The position numbers were made by a program, and so were the translations under genes. Of a stretch of DNA of 32,831 bases, positions 21,533 through 31,079 are shown piece by piece. Positions within the stretch are counted from its first letter, which is position 1, and each line of letters starts with the position of its first letter. Under the pieces are notes generated by a model, which was given only the letters and a program-made list of their open reading frames with translations, was not told the DNA's origin and searched no databases. Origin of the DNA: an uncultured Elusimicrobia bacterium (lineage in GTDB: Bacteria > Elusimicrobiota > Elusimicrobia > Elusimicrobiales > UBA9959); contig CALEIX010000178.1 in assembly GCA_937898825.1 (NCBI GenBank), forward strand, positions 1 through 32,831, given 5' to 3'.

Positions 21533-22330
21533 TTATTGTATCCTGCAGCAAAGTAACCAGCCCGACCTATCGCACTGGGTGGAAGTATAAACCCAGTTCC
21601 AACGACTCTGCAGTCTTCCACCCAAAAAAAGCATGCCTCTCACGCACGAACCCGCGCCATAAGTCGCAAAAACCCTTTCATTCCAGCCACATCTCTCATT
21701 CGTGTTTATGCCATACCATACATACCTGCACATGCCTCTGATTCTGCCGGTAACCCTTAAATCTCCATTAACCCGCGCATCTCCCTGAACATCCAGGGGA
21801 TAACTGGGATTTCTGCCTATACCAACCCGCGTGCCGTCAAATCTAAGAGAATCGTTTCCGGTCAGGATTATCCTGGCGTCATAATCGCACCAGCGATCGT
21901 TTGCGAAATCAATATAGGGAGTGCCCTGTCCGCCCAGCTCTATCGAAGAACCCTGGTCGCTACTTAAAATGCCTTTATGCGGATACTTCGAACCCCAGTA
22001 TATCTGTTGCCTGGACCTGACATTTCCAACTACATCCAGTCTCTGGGTAGGCGAAGTAGTTCTGATGCCCACATTTCCGTTAACCGCCAGTTTGGCGCTG
22101 CCCGGGGAGGTATATCCACCTACAGCGACTCCGCTTCCATCCCTTGCCAGAACTGTCAGATTGGTTGTAAGAAGCCTGGCATATCCCCCATAAGGAGAGG
22201 GATAATAGGTGGTAAGAGTTAATTGTTCAGAACCCAAAATTTTCGGATGAAAGCACAAAAAAGCAAGGCAGATAATTCCAACCATCGCTTTCTGTCCAAA
22301 TCTAATACTTATTATTATTTCCCGCTTCAT
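21533..22330 (-). CDS. Secreted fibre-like protein, first gene of the hxs operon
   Basis: The 265 residues begin with a signal peptide (basic start, hydrophobic 15-27, probable cleavage near 33-34 before SEQLTL). The mature part opens with LTLTTYYPSPYGGYARL and contains two copies of a tail-fibre-like motif: VGIRTTSPTQRLDVVGNVR and VGIGRNPSYPLDVQGDAR. These repeats usually form beta-rich trimeric shafts in fibre or adhesin proteins. The last 60 residues are rich in Cys, Trp and Gly (MCRYVWYG, ERCGWN, SCVRGM, STQCDRSG, LLCC), suggesting a disulfide-bonded head. The gene follows a consensus promoter and GGGAGGTG. It is not an obvious hxs component, so its place at the head of the operon suggests a product displayed on the surface. 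Confidence 0.75.
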   Translation of the reverse strand: MKREIIISIRFGQKAMVGIICLAFLCFHPKILGSEQLTLTTYYPSPYGGYARLLTTNLTVLARDGSGVAVGGYTSPGSAKLAVNGNVGIRTTSPTQRLDVVGNVRSRQQIYWGSKYPHKGILSSDQGSSIELGGQGTPYIDFANDRWCDYDARIILTGNDSLRFDGTRVGIGRNPSYPLDVQGDARVNGDLRVTGRIRGMCRYVWYGINTNERCGWNERVFATYGAGSCVRGMLFLGGRLQSRWNWVYTSTQCDRSGWLLCCRIQ

Positions 22331-22360
22331 AAAGCACCTCCCTGAGAGGCTAATATTGAT

Positions 22361-22389
22361 ATTATAAGGGAAAAAATAACGGTTGTCAA
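22361..22389 (-). promoter_or_regulatory. Consensus sigma-70 promoter of the hxs operon
   Basis: On the minus strand TTGACA (22389-22384) and TATAAT (22366-22361) are separated by exactly 17 bp, a perfect consensus. Transcription should begin near 22354, giving a leader of about 25 nt with a strong GGGAGG site. No operator-like symmetry is visible, so expression may be constitutive and high. Confidence 0.88.
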
Positions 22390-22441
22390 GGTTACCCAGG
22401 GGGGTGTGGAACTTCGGTAAATTTACATATTAGAGTTTAAC

Positions 22442-23746
22442 TTATAAAATCGTGGAAACCAAGTCAGCCAGCGGACTCCTTTCAGTTTTGGTGAAAGTCA
22501 AATGCCCGTATATCTTCTGTCCTCTGAACCTGTCAACAATGTAAATGAGACCGTTGGATTCAAGGTCCAGATAGGGATTGTCTATCTGAAATGGGTCCCC
22601 GGTAACCACTACCTTTGTTTTCTCCCCGGCGCGCGATAAAATAGTTTTTATCTCGTGTGGTGTGAGATTTTGCGCATCGTCAACTATCATGTATTGCTTG
22701 GGCAGGGACCTGCCCCTGATGTGAGTTACAGAGGCTATTTCTATTTTCTCGTTTTGCAAAAGATATTCAAAATGCTGGAGACCTTCATCCGGATGCCTTC
22801 TGTCCATAATGAATTCAAGGTTATCATAAATCGCCCCCATCCAGGGGGTGAGTTTTTCTTCCTTTGTCCCCGGAAGATACCCAATGTCTTTGCCGACCGG
22901 GATCACTGAACGGCAAATTATAAGTCTCTTGTAAATATTTTCATCTATTGCTTTCTGCAAGCCGCACGCAAGGGAAATAAGAGTCTTGCCGGTTCCCGCC
23001 GTCCCCAAAAGAGTCACCAACTTCACAGAATCGTCAAGAAGCAGGTCTATAGCGCATTTCTGCTCCCTGTTTCTCCCCTTTATCCCCCAGACTGAAGCAT
23101 CCTGCCTCATAAGTCTAATGGTGCCCTGCTTAAAAGGCAGTGTCCTGGCGGCTGCGGTTTTTTGGGGATCCTGGTGCGCCCTAAAAAAAATAAATTCATT
23201 CGAAGTCATATCACTAGTGTCAAATTCAATTTCCTTGAATTTATATAGTTTATCAATGATATTTCCCGGAACCTCCATATCTCTTGAACCCGAATACACC
23301 CCCTCAAATTTTACCTTGCCCGATTCATAGTCCTGAGATACAAGACCTATAGCTTCAGCCTTTATTCTCAAATTGGTGTCCTTGGTAACCAGAATTACTT
23401 TTTCTTTCTCGTTTTTTTTGTACCAGAAGGCTGTATTCAATATCCTGTTGTCCATTTCCTGGAGTTTAAATTCGGAAGGAAGCACAGCGGCGCGGTCAAG
23501 GTCCACCTTCAGAAGCCCCCCGCCATTTACTTCAACACCTATATCCAGCCTGCCTTTTTTTCTCAATTCATCAAGATTTCTTGACACTACTCTGGCATTT
23601 TTGCCCCTTTCATCCGGGGATGTTTTAAATCTGTCCAACTCTTGAATCACGGAAATTGGAATCACAACCGTATTGTCCTCAAATCTGGAAAAAGAATACG
23701 GGTCGTGAATAAGAACATTGGTGTCCAATATGAAAATCTTTTTCAT
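22442..23746 (-). CDS. phoH: PIN-PhoH family ATPase
   Basis: The 434 residues combine an N-terminal PIN ribonuclease domain (acidic residues D8 in LDTN, D99 and D123) with a C-terminal PhoH NTPase (Walker A GTAGTGKT at 248-255, VIPVGKDIGYLPG, VDDAQNLTPHEIK as Walker B). Full-length fusion proteins of this type are thought to act as RNA helicase/ribonucleases. A candidate promoter on the minus strand has TACAAT as -10, about 30 nt upstream of the ATG. The gene is not obviously related to the hxs genes downstream, which have their own promoter beginning 53 nt after its stop. Confidence 0.93.
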   Translation of the reverse strand: MKKIFILDTNVLIHDPYSFSRFEDNTVVIPISVIQELDRFKTSPDERGKNARVVSRNLDELRKKGRLDIGVEVNGGGLLKVDLDRAAVLPSEFKLQEMDNRILNTAFWYKKNEKEKVILVTKDTNLRIKAEAIGLVSQDYESGKVKFEGVYSGSRDMEVPGNIIDKLYKFKEIEFDTSDMTSNEFIFFRAHQDPQKTAAARTLPFKQGTIRLMRQDASVWGIKGRNREQKCAIDLLLDDSVKLVTLLGTAGTGKTLISLACGLQKAIDENIYKRLIICRSVIPVGKDIGYLPGTKEEKLTPWMGAIYDNLEFIMDRRHPDEGLQHFEYLLQNEKIEIASVTHIRGRSLPKQYMIVDDAQNLTPHEIKTILSRAGEKTKVVVTGDPFQIDNPYLDLESNGLIYIVDRFRGQKIYGHLTFTKTERSPLADLVSTIL

Positions 23747-23849
23747 TATTTTCGTTCAACCTTTTCTAATTGTAGCAAAAATCCGCGCAGATTTAACTTG
23801 CACGTAAAAAAATTGGTATGATAAGTTTAGATTAGAAAGGAGAAACAAT
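23747..23849. promoter_or_regulatory. Divergent promoter region between phoH and inositol-phosphate synthase
   Basis: A short, A/T-rich gap. On the plus strand TTAACT-N18-TATGAT is a weak promoter match, followed by AAAGGAG 7 nt before the ATG at 23850. On the minus strand TTAAAT-N16-TACAAT is a possible promoter for phoH. Both are moderate pattern matches only. Confidence 0.4.
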
Positions 23850-25238
23850 ATGAAAACCAATTTCAACCGAATTTCTCCCGCAAAAGGTCGTTTAGGGGTT
23901 CTAATACCCGGCATGGGAGCAGTAACAAGCACACTCATAGCAGGAGTAGAGCTAGTAAAGAAAAAACTTGCCAGGCCATTTGGATCTATCACTCAGATGC
24001 AAAGAATCAGATTGGGTAAAAGATATGAAAACAGGAACCCGCTCATAAAAAACTTCATGCCCCTTGCCGATCTGCGGGACCTTGTTTTTGGCGGCTGGGA
24101 CATATTTGAAGATTCCATGCATGTGGCGGCTCTCAAGGCGGGGGTTCTCTCCCCGGAGCAAATACTTCCTGTCAAAGAGGAACTCCGGTCTATACACCCG
24201 ATGCCAGCTGTTTTCGACAAAAAATTTGTCAAGAACCTTAAACCCAAACAGATAAAGCGACTAAATAATAAAATGGCGCAAGCAGAGGCATTAATCGAAG
24301 ATATACAAAATTTCAAAATGCGACACAATCTTTCGCGCCTTGTAATGGTATGGTGCGGTTCAACCGAAATTTTTATAAGCCCTTCCGCCATTCATGAAAA
24401 CCTACAAGACTTTGAAAAAGGTCTCAAGGAAAACTCGGCTTTGATATCTCCTTCTATGATTTACGCCTATGCCGCCATGAAAAGTGGCGTGCCTTTCGCC
24501 AACGGCGCTCCCAACCTTTCCATTGACGCGCCCGTTTTTGTTCATCTCGCGGAAGAAAAGAGAATTCCCATTGCGGGAAAAGATTTTAAAACCGGGCAAA
24601 CCTTGATGAAAACGATTCTGGCGCCCGGCCTTAAATCCAGAATGTTGGGGCTTAGTGGCTGGTACTCGACAAATATACTTGGCAATAGAGACGGAGAAGT
24701 TCTGGACGATCCAAAGTCTTTCAGGACAAAAGAGAAAAGCAAAATGTCTGTGCTTGACACCATTTTGGACCCCGACCTCTACCCGGAACTTTATTCCAAA
24801 TATCATCACAAGGTGCGGATAGACTATTACCCGCCGCGGGGAGACGCCAAGGAAGGATGGGATAATATAGACATCTTTGGCTGGCTTAAAATGCCTATGC
24901 AAATTAAAATAAACTTCCTTTGCAGAGACTCAATACTGGCAGCGCCGGTAATGCTGGATATTATTCTTTTTCTGGACCTTGCTCAACGAGCAGGGCTTAA
25001 AGGCATTCAGGAATGGATGTCATTTTTCTTCAAATCCCCGATGCACCGGCCAGATCTTAAGCCCGAAAACGACCTTTTCCTGCAACACATCAAACTGAAA
25101 AACACTTTGAGGATACTTGCCGGAGAAGAGGTTTTAGACCATTCGGGATTGGATTACTATGAGGGTCCAAAAGCCTCTCCGAAGGTTGCCCCTTCTCCCA
25201 AACCATACAAGAAGCGCGCAAAGACATGCAAAAAATGA
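23850..25238 (+). CDS. ino1: Inositol-3-phosphate synthase family protein
   Basis: The 462 residues match the myo-inositol-1-phosphate synthase family: an N-terminal NAD-binding loop (VLIPGMGAVTSTLIAGV), WDIFEDSMHVAALKAGVL, NGAPNLSIDAPVF, GKDFKTGQT, STNILGNRDGEVLDDPKSF, and the late Lys-rich region VRIDYYPPRGDAKEGWDNIDIFGW. The enzyme converts glucose-6-phosphate to inositol-3-phosphate, used for phosphoinositol lipids or compatible solutes. A strong AAAGGAG precedes the ATG. The end overlaps the bamA start by about 13 nt (or 4 nt if bamA starts at 25235), so it heads the envelope-gene operon. Confidence 0.92.
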   Translation: MKTNFNRISPAKGRLGVLIPGMGAVTSTLIAGVELVKKKLARPFGSITQMQRIRLGKRYENRNPLIKNFMPLADLRDLVFGGWDIFEDSMHVAALKAGVLSPEQILPVKEELRSIHPMPAVFDKKFVKNLKPKQIKRLNNKMAQAEALIEDIQNFKMRHNLSRLVMVWCGSTEIFISPSAIHENLQDFEKGLKENSALISPSMIYAYAAMKSGVPFANGAPNLSIDAPVFVHLAEEKRIPIAGKDFKTGQTLMKTILAPGLKSRMLGLSGWYSTNILGNRDGEVLDDPKSFRTKEKSKMSVLDTILDPDLYPELYSKYHHKVRIDYYPPRGDAKEGWDNIDIFGWLKMPMQIKINFLCRDSILAAPVMLDIILFLDLAQRAGLKGIQEWMSFFFKSPMHRPDLKPENDLFLQHIKLKNTLRILAGEEVLDHSGLDYYEGPKASPKVAPSPKPYKKRAKTCKK

Positions 25239-27817
25239 AGATTTTTTTCCCAATCGTTCTTCTCTTCATTTTGCAATCCGGATTTTCGCAGGTAACTGCG
25301 CCTGCTGCAGATAAAAAATCCCCAGAAGCATCGTCAAGCGAAAACGGTGGTTTGAGCAAGATACTGGATGAACTTTGGCAAACCCCGACTCTGCCTCCCG
25401 AAACAAAAAAGACATCATTGAAGGAAACAGATTCACTCCCCCCGGAAAAAACGAGCCAGAACCAGGATATTAATTCGTTGCCGGGCATAGCGAACATTGA
25501 ATCCACAACCGAAACTATACCGGCAGAAAGTCCCGAGCTCATAATTCCGGAAGAGGGAACAGAAGACAAAGGCCCCTGGGAAATAGGCGACATGCGCGTG
25601 GAAGGCAACATGCACGTGAAACCAAAAGTAATATTAAAGACATCGAAGGCGAAAAAAGGAAAACTCTACTATCAAAGCGACATCGATGCCGACATGGAAG
25701 CGATTTTGAACCTTGGAAGCATTGAAACAGTAACAATAGATTTAAGCCCCCTTGATAAAAAGCTTTCCCCTGAATATGCCGAACTGACAAAAAGTACATC
25801 GACATTTCGCATAGTTTATAAAATCCGCGAAAAGCCGCAAATAGAAAAAATACTGGTGGAAGGCAATGAAAAGTTATCTGATTCTTCCATAAAAAGAGCG
25901 ATGGAACTTGCGGAAAAAGATTTTTGGGATGAAATACAAATGAAGGAAGACATCGTAAAAATAACCGAGAAATACGTTAAAAGAGGTTTTATAAACGCAA
26001 AAGCGAATTATGTAATTGAAAAATCGCCGAAACCCAGCGCCATAATCGTGAAAATCAAGATAAATGAAGGAAAAAAGTGCCGGGTAAAAAGCGTAGAAAT
26101 CAAAGGGGTAAAATCTTTCAAAAAAAAGAAGCTCATCAAGAAGATGAAGAATCGTCCCAGGAAAATATACCGTGAGGAAGAATTCGAAAATGACATAAAA
26201 GAAATCTCGGATTTTTACAAAAACAAGGGTTTCAGCAATTTTAGAATAATTTCCTCGTCGGTAGCATTTAACGACGAGAAAAGCGAGGCCATGATTCAAA
26301 TAATCCTATCCGAAGGCAAAAGATACAACTTCGGAAAAACCTATTTCTCAGGAAACAGCGTTTATACGTCCCTGGAGTTGAAGGAGACTTTGGCACACAA
26401 AGTAAACAAACTATTCAAGCAAAATCTTCTCGACGACAGCTTGAGGGCACTGCAAAATAAATACGCCGACAGGGGATATCTGCGGGCGAAAATAGACATA
26501 ACAAAGAAGGAAAATCCAAAAACGGGCGAGTTAGACATATATTTTGACATAGAAGAAAACAATCCAATATATGTCGCGCACATAGACATAGCAGGCAATA
26601 AAGCCACAAAAACCTTTGTCTTCCGCAGGGAAATAGTACAAAAAGAAGGCGAGGTTTTCAGCTCCTCCAAAATCCGGAGAAGTCAGGAGAAAATATTTAA
26701 CCTGGGTTTCATAGACGACGTGCAACTGGCAATAAATCCAACCTCGGACCCCGACCATGTTGACCTTGTATTTGACATAGCCGAGGGCAAGCCCGGCATG
26801 CTTACCGCCGGGGCAGCGGTATCCTCAAACGAAGGTCTTATGGGTACTCTGTCCATTAATCACCTTAATCTTTTCGGCAGGGCCCAGAGACTTTCGCTGT
26901 CATGGCAGTTCGGCAAAAGAGTGCAGGATTATTATTTAAGCTGGACAACCCCATGGATAAAAGATCATCCCACGAGTCTTGGCGTTGACATCTTTAACAC
27001 AAGAAGGTACCGCCCTTACAAAGATTCTTTATCTGCTTACACTCAAAAGAGAAGCGGTTCCAAAATAACTATGGGCCCGAGATTTGAAAACGACAAGTAT
27101 CACTTAACCGCTTCCTACACATGGGAAAAAATCAAAATAACCGGCATCGAGGACCAATTCAAAACCGAATTAACCGGGGGCACAAGCGTAACATCTTCCA
27201 TTTACCTGGAATTTGCCCGGGACACACGAGACAATATATGGGACCCGACAAAGGGCTCCCGGGCCTCCATTGGAATTGAATTAAGCGGCGGTCCTTTGAT
27301 GGGTGATGTAAACTTTTACAAACCCAATTTTTCCTATAGCAATAACTTCAAGCTCTTTTCAATAGGTGATTATCCGTTTGTTTTGTCCTTCGCAAACAAA
27401 TTCGGATACGTCGCAAGGTTTGGTTCCACAAAAAGCGTGCCGGTATACGAGAAATATTTCATTGGTGGAGCTGACACCGTGAGAGGATACAATTCAAACG
27501 GACAGATAGGCCCTCCGAATGGAGGAAAAATCTACAACGTGTTCAATATGGAATTCAAATTTCCCCTGGCTCGTGAAAGGAAAAGAACAATCGTCCAATG
27601 GGGATTCTTTCTGGATATAGGAAATTCGTGGGAGGATTTTAGCGATATATCTCTGGGAATCGGCTCAAGCCAGAATCAATTAAAAGCCGGTGCCGGCTTC
27701 GGCATAAGATTTACGACTCCCGCCTTCCCGATAAGATTGGATTGGGGTTACGGTTTCAACCACAAATCGGGAGAGGATAGAAGCGATATATATTTTACTC
27801 TCGGGAATCTGTTTTAG
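25226..27817 (+). CDS. bamA: Outer-membrane assembly protein BamA (Omp85)
   Basis: The 863 residues start with a signal peptide (IFFPIVLLFILQSGFS) and a Pro/Thr/Ser-rich linker to about residue 110. About five POTRA domains follow (roughly 115-205, 205-285, 285-362, 362-442, 442-520), and then a C-terminal beta-barrel containing the VRGY motif (DTVRGYNSNGQIG) and ending in Phe (FTLGNLF), the signature of outer-membrane proteins. An alternative start at 25235 would overlap the upstream stop as ATGA. BamA inserts outer-membrane proteins, so the organism has a true outer membrane. The unusually long linker before POTRA 1 is notable but not unprecedented. Confidence 0.94.
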   Translation: MQKMKIFFPIVLLFILQSGFSQVTAPAADKKSPEASSSENGGLSKILDELWQTPTLPPETKKTSLKETDSLPPEKTSQNQDINSLPGIANIESTTETIPAESPELIIPEEGTEDKGPWEIGDMRVEGNMHVKPKVILKTSKAKKGKLYYQSDIDADMEAILNLGSIETVTIDLSPLDKKLSPEYAELTKSTSTFRIVYKIREKPQIEKILVEGNEKLSDSSIKRAMELAEKDFWDEIQMKEDIVKITEKYVKRGFINAKANYVIEKSPKPSAIIVKIKINEGKKCRVKSVEIKGVKSFKKKKLIKKMKNRPRKIYREEEFENDIKEISDFYKNKGFSNFRIISSSVAFNDEKSEAMIQIILSEGKRYNFGKTYFSGNSVYTSLELKETLAHKVNKLFKQNLLDDSLRALQNKYADRGYLRAKIDITKKENPKTGELDIYFDIEENNPIYVAHIDIAGNKATKTFVFRREIVQKEGEVFSSSKIRRSQEKIFNLGFIDDVQLAINPTSDPDHVDLVFDIAEGKPGMLTAGAAVSSNEGLMGTLSINHLNLFGRAQRLSLSWQFGKRVQDYYLSWTTPWIKDHPTSLGVDIFNTRRYRPYKDSLSAYTQKRSGSKITMGPRFENDKYHLTASYTWEKIKITGIEDQFKTELTGGTSVTSSIYLEFARDTRDNIWDPTKGSRASIGIELSGGPLMGDVNFYKPNFSYSNNFKLFSIGDYPFVLSFANKFGYVARFGSTKSVPVYEKYFIGGADTVRGYNSNGQIGPPNGGKIYNVFNMEFKFPLARERKRTIVQWGFFLDIGNSWEDFSDISLGIGSSQNQLKAGAGFGIRFTTPAFPIRLDWGYGFNHKSGEDRSDIYFTLGNLF

Positions 27818-27837
27818 TTTTTTGTACAATTACTAAT

Positions 27838-28755
27838 ATGCGACATTTTCTCGCCAAAACCACGATTCTTGCCTTGCTACTCTTTGCCTTCCTGCCAGCG
27901 GTCATTTTTTCCCTTGAAATCTCGCTCGAGCAAAACAGAGCGGAAAGCGGAACCATCGGCTTTGTGGACATAGACAAGGTTTTTGCCATGTATTCCCTGA
28001 CGAAAGAGGAAAGAGAAAAATTCAAAAAAGAAGTGAAGAAAAGGCAGGATTTCATCAACCGGAAAAAAGAACAAATAACCCTTCTCGAGAGCGAGATAAA
28101 TAAACTCGAAAAAGAAAAAAAGATTGCTCTTGCCCTGATTCAAAAACAAAAGGAAGAGATTGCCTTATCAACTCCCACAGCCTTTGAATTTTCAGCGGGC
28201 GCCTCAACCTCTACAACCAACGCGCAGGCAAACGGCGCGGCAGTCCCCTCATCCTCCACTGTTTTGAATCAATCCACGACCACCGCGCCCTCCATGGCGG
28301 CTGTAAACATCTCCTCTTCCTCACATAAGTCTCCGGAGAAAAAACCTGCCGAACCTGAACCCGAGAACGACAAACCGTCTTCCCCTTCTTCATCAATTCT
28401 AATTAACCTGCCCGGCGTGGGAGATGTCCCCATCCCCTCACATAAATTTTCAATCTCGACATCCCCTGCCGAAATCCAGAAGGCGATTGAAGACAAAAAA
28501 TCCGAAATCCTTGAAATAAAAAGGGAAATAAGCGAATTCAGGGAAAAAGCCGAAAAAGAACTTTCAAATTACGAGAATTATAAAACCCAGCAAATCATTC
28601 TTAATATTTACAGGGCAATACGAGAACTCGCCCTCAAAGAAGGCGCAAGCGTGATAATAGACAAAAAATCAATCCTTTTCGGCAACGCCGCAGTGGACCT
28701 TACCAGCAAACTCCTGAAAAGATTAGAAGAAAAAGATACCAATGAAAATCAGTGA
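27838..28755 (+). CDS. skp: OmpH/Skp family periplasmic chaperone with Ser/Thr/Pro-rich insert
   Basis: A signal peptide (residues 1-25) precedes [25 protein letters not shown], the usual OmpH/Skp start. A coiled coil runs to about residue 110. About 80 residues rich in Ser, Thr, Pro and Ala come next ([19 protein letters not shown]), then the second coiled-coil strand and the typical C-terminal core ([37 protein letters not shown]). At 305 residues it is nearly twice the usual length because of the insert at the tip of the coiled coil. Skp carries unfolded outer-membrane proteins to BamA, and its position between bamA and lpxD is classical. It overlaps lpxD by 14 nt. Confidence 0.87.
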   Translation: MRHFLAKTTILALLLFAFLPAVIFSLEISLEQNRAESGTIGFVDIDKVFAMYSLTKEEREKFKKEVKKRQDFINRKKEQITLLESEINKLEKEKKIALALIQKQKEEIALSTPTAFEFSAGASTSTTNAQANGAAVPSSSTVLNQSTTTAPSMAAVNISSSSHKSPEKKPAEPEPENDKPSSPSSSILINLPGVGDVPIPSHKFSISTSPAEIQKAIEDKKSEILEIKREISEFREKAEKELSNYENYKTQQIILNIYRAIRELALKEGASVIIDKKSILFGNAAVDLTSKLLKRLEEKDTNENQ

Positions 28756-29755
28756 AATAGCCAGAGTTTTCGATTGTAAATTTTATGGCGCCGACGCCGA
28801 CATTAACCGCGGCGCCGCTCTCGAGAAAGCCCGCAAGGGAGACATTGCCTATCTTGAAAATGTTAAAAAAGCAGGCCTCTTGAAAAACTGCGCCGCCTCC
28901 TGTATAATCCTACCCAGGAACCTGCCTGAGGAAAATCTCCCTGAAAAGTCGGCGGTGATTCTTACTTCCAATCCTAAACTCCTGTTCGCCAGATGTATGA
29001 AACTTTTGGAAGAAAAAAAGGAAGTCAAATCAGGTATCGATTCCTCGGCAAAGATATCAAAAAACGCCGAAATTGACAAAACCGCCTGCGTGGGACCTTT
29101 TTGCGTTATAGAAGAAAACGCAAAAGTAGGGAAAAATTCAGTGGTAGGCGCCGGTTCCTACATAGGTAAAAACTCAAAAATAGGGGATAATTGCCGCATA
29201 TATCCAAATGTCGTCATACTGGAAAACTGCGTGATAGAAAACAATGTCATAGTTCACAGCGCTGCTGTCATAGGTTCCGACGGCTTCGGGTATGTCCGCT
29301 CGGAAAAAGGACACGAGAAAATTCCGCAAATCGGCAAGGTAATAATAAAAGAGAACGCTGAAATAGGTGCAGGCTGCGCCATAGACAGGGGAGCACTCGA
29401 TGAAACAGTTATAGGCAAGGGCAGTAAAATAGACAATAATGTTCACATAGCACATAACGTAAAAATAGGGAAAAACTGCCTGGTGCTGGCGCAGGCCGGC
29501 ATAGCCGGATCCGTAACTGTGAAAGACAATGCAATAATAGGCGGACAAGCAGGTCTTGCAGATCATATAACCATAGGCGAAAACGCCGTAATAATGTCCA
29601 AGACCGGCGTCATGTTCGACATAAAAGACAATGCCGTGGTCTTCGGTCATTTCGCCAAGCCGAGAAGAGACGCTCTAAAACATGAGGTTCTTATATCAAA
29701 ACTTCCGGAAATGTATAAAATCCTAACAAAAATAAAGAAAAGACTTGGCGTATAA
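28742..29755 (+). CDS. lpxD: UDP-3-O-(3-hydroxyacyl)glucosamine N-acyltransferase LpxD
   Basis: The 337 residues have an N-terminal uridine-binding domain (about 1-95) and then many hexapeptide repeats forming a left-handed beta helix ([17 protein letters not shown] and so on). The catalytic His is in NNVHIAHNV (H238), with DGFGY upstream. It adds the N-linked acyl chain in lipid A synthesis. It is tightly packed with skp upstream and lpxC 3 nt downstream. Confidence 0.94.
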   Translation: MKISEIARVFDCKFYGADADINRGAALEKARKGDIAYLENVKKAGLLKNCAASCIILPRNLPEENLPEKSAVILTSNPKLLFARCMKLLEEKKEVKSGIDSSAKISKNAEIDKTACVGPFCVIEENAKVGKNSVVGAGSYIGKNSKIGDNCRIYPNVVILENCVIENNVIVHSAAVIGSDGFGYVRSEKGHEKIPQIGKVIIKENAEIGAGCAIDRGALDETVIGKGSKIDNNVHIAHNVKIGKNCLVLAQAGIAGSVTVKDNAIIGGQAGLADHITIGENAVIMSKTGVMFDIKDNAVVFGHFAKPRRDALKHEVLISKLPEMYKILTKIKKRLGV

Positions 29756-29758
29756 AGA

Positions 29759-30637
29759 ATGTTCAGAAGAACTATATCCGCAAAAGTTTCGCTTGAAGGA
29801 CGCGCCCTTCACACAGGAGAACATTCAAAGGTAACTTTCCTGCCTTCTCCCACCCCTTCGGGAATCAGATTTATTCGCTTTGAAAATGGGGAAAAAAGAA
29901 TCCTTCCAGCCAACCTGGCAAATGCCGCTGAATCTGTCCGCGGAACAAACCTCAAAAAAAACGGGACTTCCATCCGTACAATCGAGCATATCATGTCGGC
30001 AGCTTTCGGGCTTTCTCTGGATGATCTGGACATTGAGATTAGCGCTTCAGAGCCGCCGGCTATGGATGGGTCGGCGAAAGAGTTTGTGTGCGCCCTTCTG
30101 AAAGCGGGCATCAGAGAAAAAAGACAGCAGAAAAAAAACCCTTTTTCAATCTCAAAACAATTTGAATTCGTGTCCCGGGAGTCTACCTATAAAGTTTTCC
30201 CGTCAGAAAAGTTTTCCGTCCGACTCAGATATTTAAACAAACACCCTTTAATCGGCGTTGAGGAGGCAATTTATTCGGAAGGAGACAATTATTTAAAGGA
30301 AATTGCTGGAGCGCGAACATTTTGTTTAATGGACGAAATCGAGTTCCTCCGCGCCAGAGGGCTCGGCAAAGGGGGTTCCTTAAAAAACGTAATCGTGGTT
30401 GACTCCGACAAATTCCTGGCGGAAGGAGGCTTGAGATTTACAAACGAACTGGCCCGCCACAAGCTTCTGGACTTTCTCGGCGACCTGAAACTCCTTAACC
30501 TGAATTTCAGAAATTTCAGCGTAGAAGCCGAAAGAACGGGACACGAACAAAACATAAAATTCGCGAGAATCCTTTTTGAAAAGTTGGAAACGCAGGAGGA
30601 TAAATGGAAAAGAGACTACCGCAAGGTAAACCTTTAA
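29759..30637 (+). CDS. lpxC: UDP-3-O-acyl-N-acetylglucosamine deacetylase LpxC
   Basis: The 292 residues contain the zinc ligands and catalytic residues of LpxC: E76-H77 in TIEHIMSA, H234 and D238 in ARHKLLDFLGD, and H262 in GHEQN. The start FRRTISAKVSLEGRALHTGE is typical. It performs the committed step of lipid A synthesis. The gene is separate from fabZ but overlaps it by 34 nt, whereas in some phyla the two are fused. Confidence 0.94.
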   Translation: MFRRTISAKVSLEGRALHTGEHSKVTFLPSPTPSGIRFIRFENGEKRILPANLANAAESVRGTNLKKNGTSIRTIEHIMSAAFGLSLDDLDIEISASEPPAMDGSAKEFVCALLKAGIREKRQQKKNPFSISKQFEFVSRESTYKVFPSEKFSVRLRYLNKHPLIGVEEAIYSEGDNYLKEIAGARTFCLMDEIEFLRARGLGKGGSLKNVIVVDSDKFLAEGGLRFTNELARHKLLDFLGDLKLLNLNFRNFSVEAERTGHEQNIKFARILFEKLETQEDKWKRDYRKVNL

Positions 30638-31062
30638 GGGTTTTAAGCTGCCAGGAAATCTTAAACATAATACCGCACAGATACCCGTTTCTTCTCGTGG
30701 ACAAAGTGGAAATATACGAAGAAAACTCTCTTGCGGTTGGGATTAAATGCGTAAGCGCCAACGAACTTTATTTTCACGGACATTTCCCAAAAAAACCGGT
30801 GATGCCCGGCGTTTTCATACTCGAGGCGATGGCTCAGACGGCTGCCGCCATGATGCTGCAAAAAGCAGAGCTTGCAAGTAAATTTGCTTATTTTGCGGGA
30901 ATAAAAAATGCCAGGTTTAAAAAGCAGGTTCTCCCGGGCGACATTTTAAAATTGCACGTAAAAATGCTTAAATTTAAGAGAAAAATAGGAAAGGTTGAAG
31001 GCACCGCATTTGTAAACGGAGAAATTGCATCTCAGGCTGAATTGATATTCGCCGTCGATTAA
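30604..31062 (+). CDS. fabZ: 3-hydroxyacyl-ACP dehydratase FabZ
   Basis: The 152 residues have HRYPFLLVDKV, the catalytic His60 in HGHFPKKPVMPGV and Glu74 in ILEAMAQT, the hot-dog-fold dehydratase signature. The start lies inside lpxC behind AGGAGG with good spacing, so it is independently translated from an overlapping frame. It supplies dehydration in fatty acid synthesis and competes with lipid A for hydroxyacyl-ACP. Confidence 0.94.
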   Translation: MEKRLPQGKPLRVLSCQEILNIIPHRYPFLLVDKVEIYEENSLAVGIKCVSANELYFHGHFPKKPVMPGVFILEAMAQTAAAMMLQKAELASKFAYFAGIKNARFKKQVLPGDILKLHVKMLKFKRKIGKVEGTAFVNGEIASQAELIFAVD

Positions 31063-31079
31063 CTCTGGATGAAAACATT

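Noticed and set aside
22442-23746. PIN-PhoH as part of the hxs operon
   Set aside because: The hxs operon has its own perfect promoter after the phoH stop, and PhoH is a common housekeeping family.
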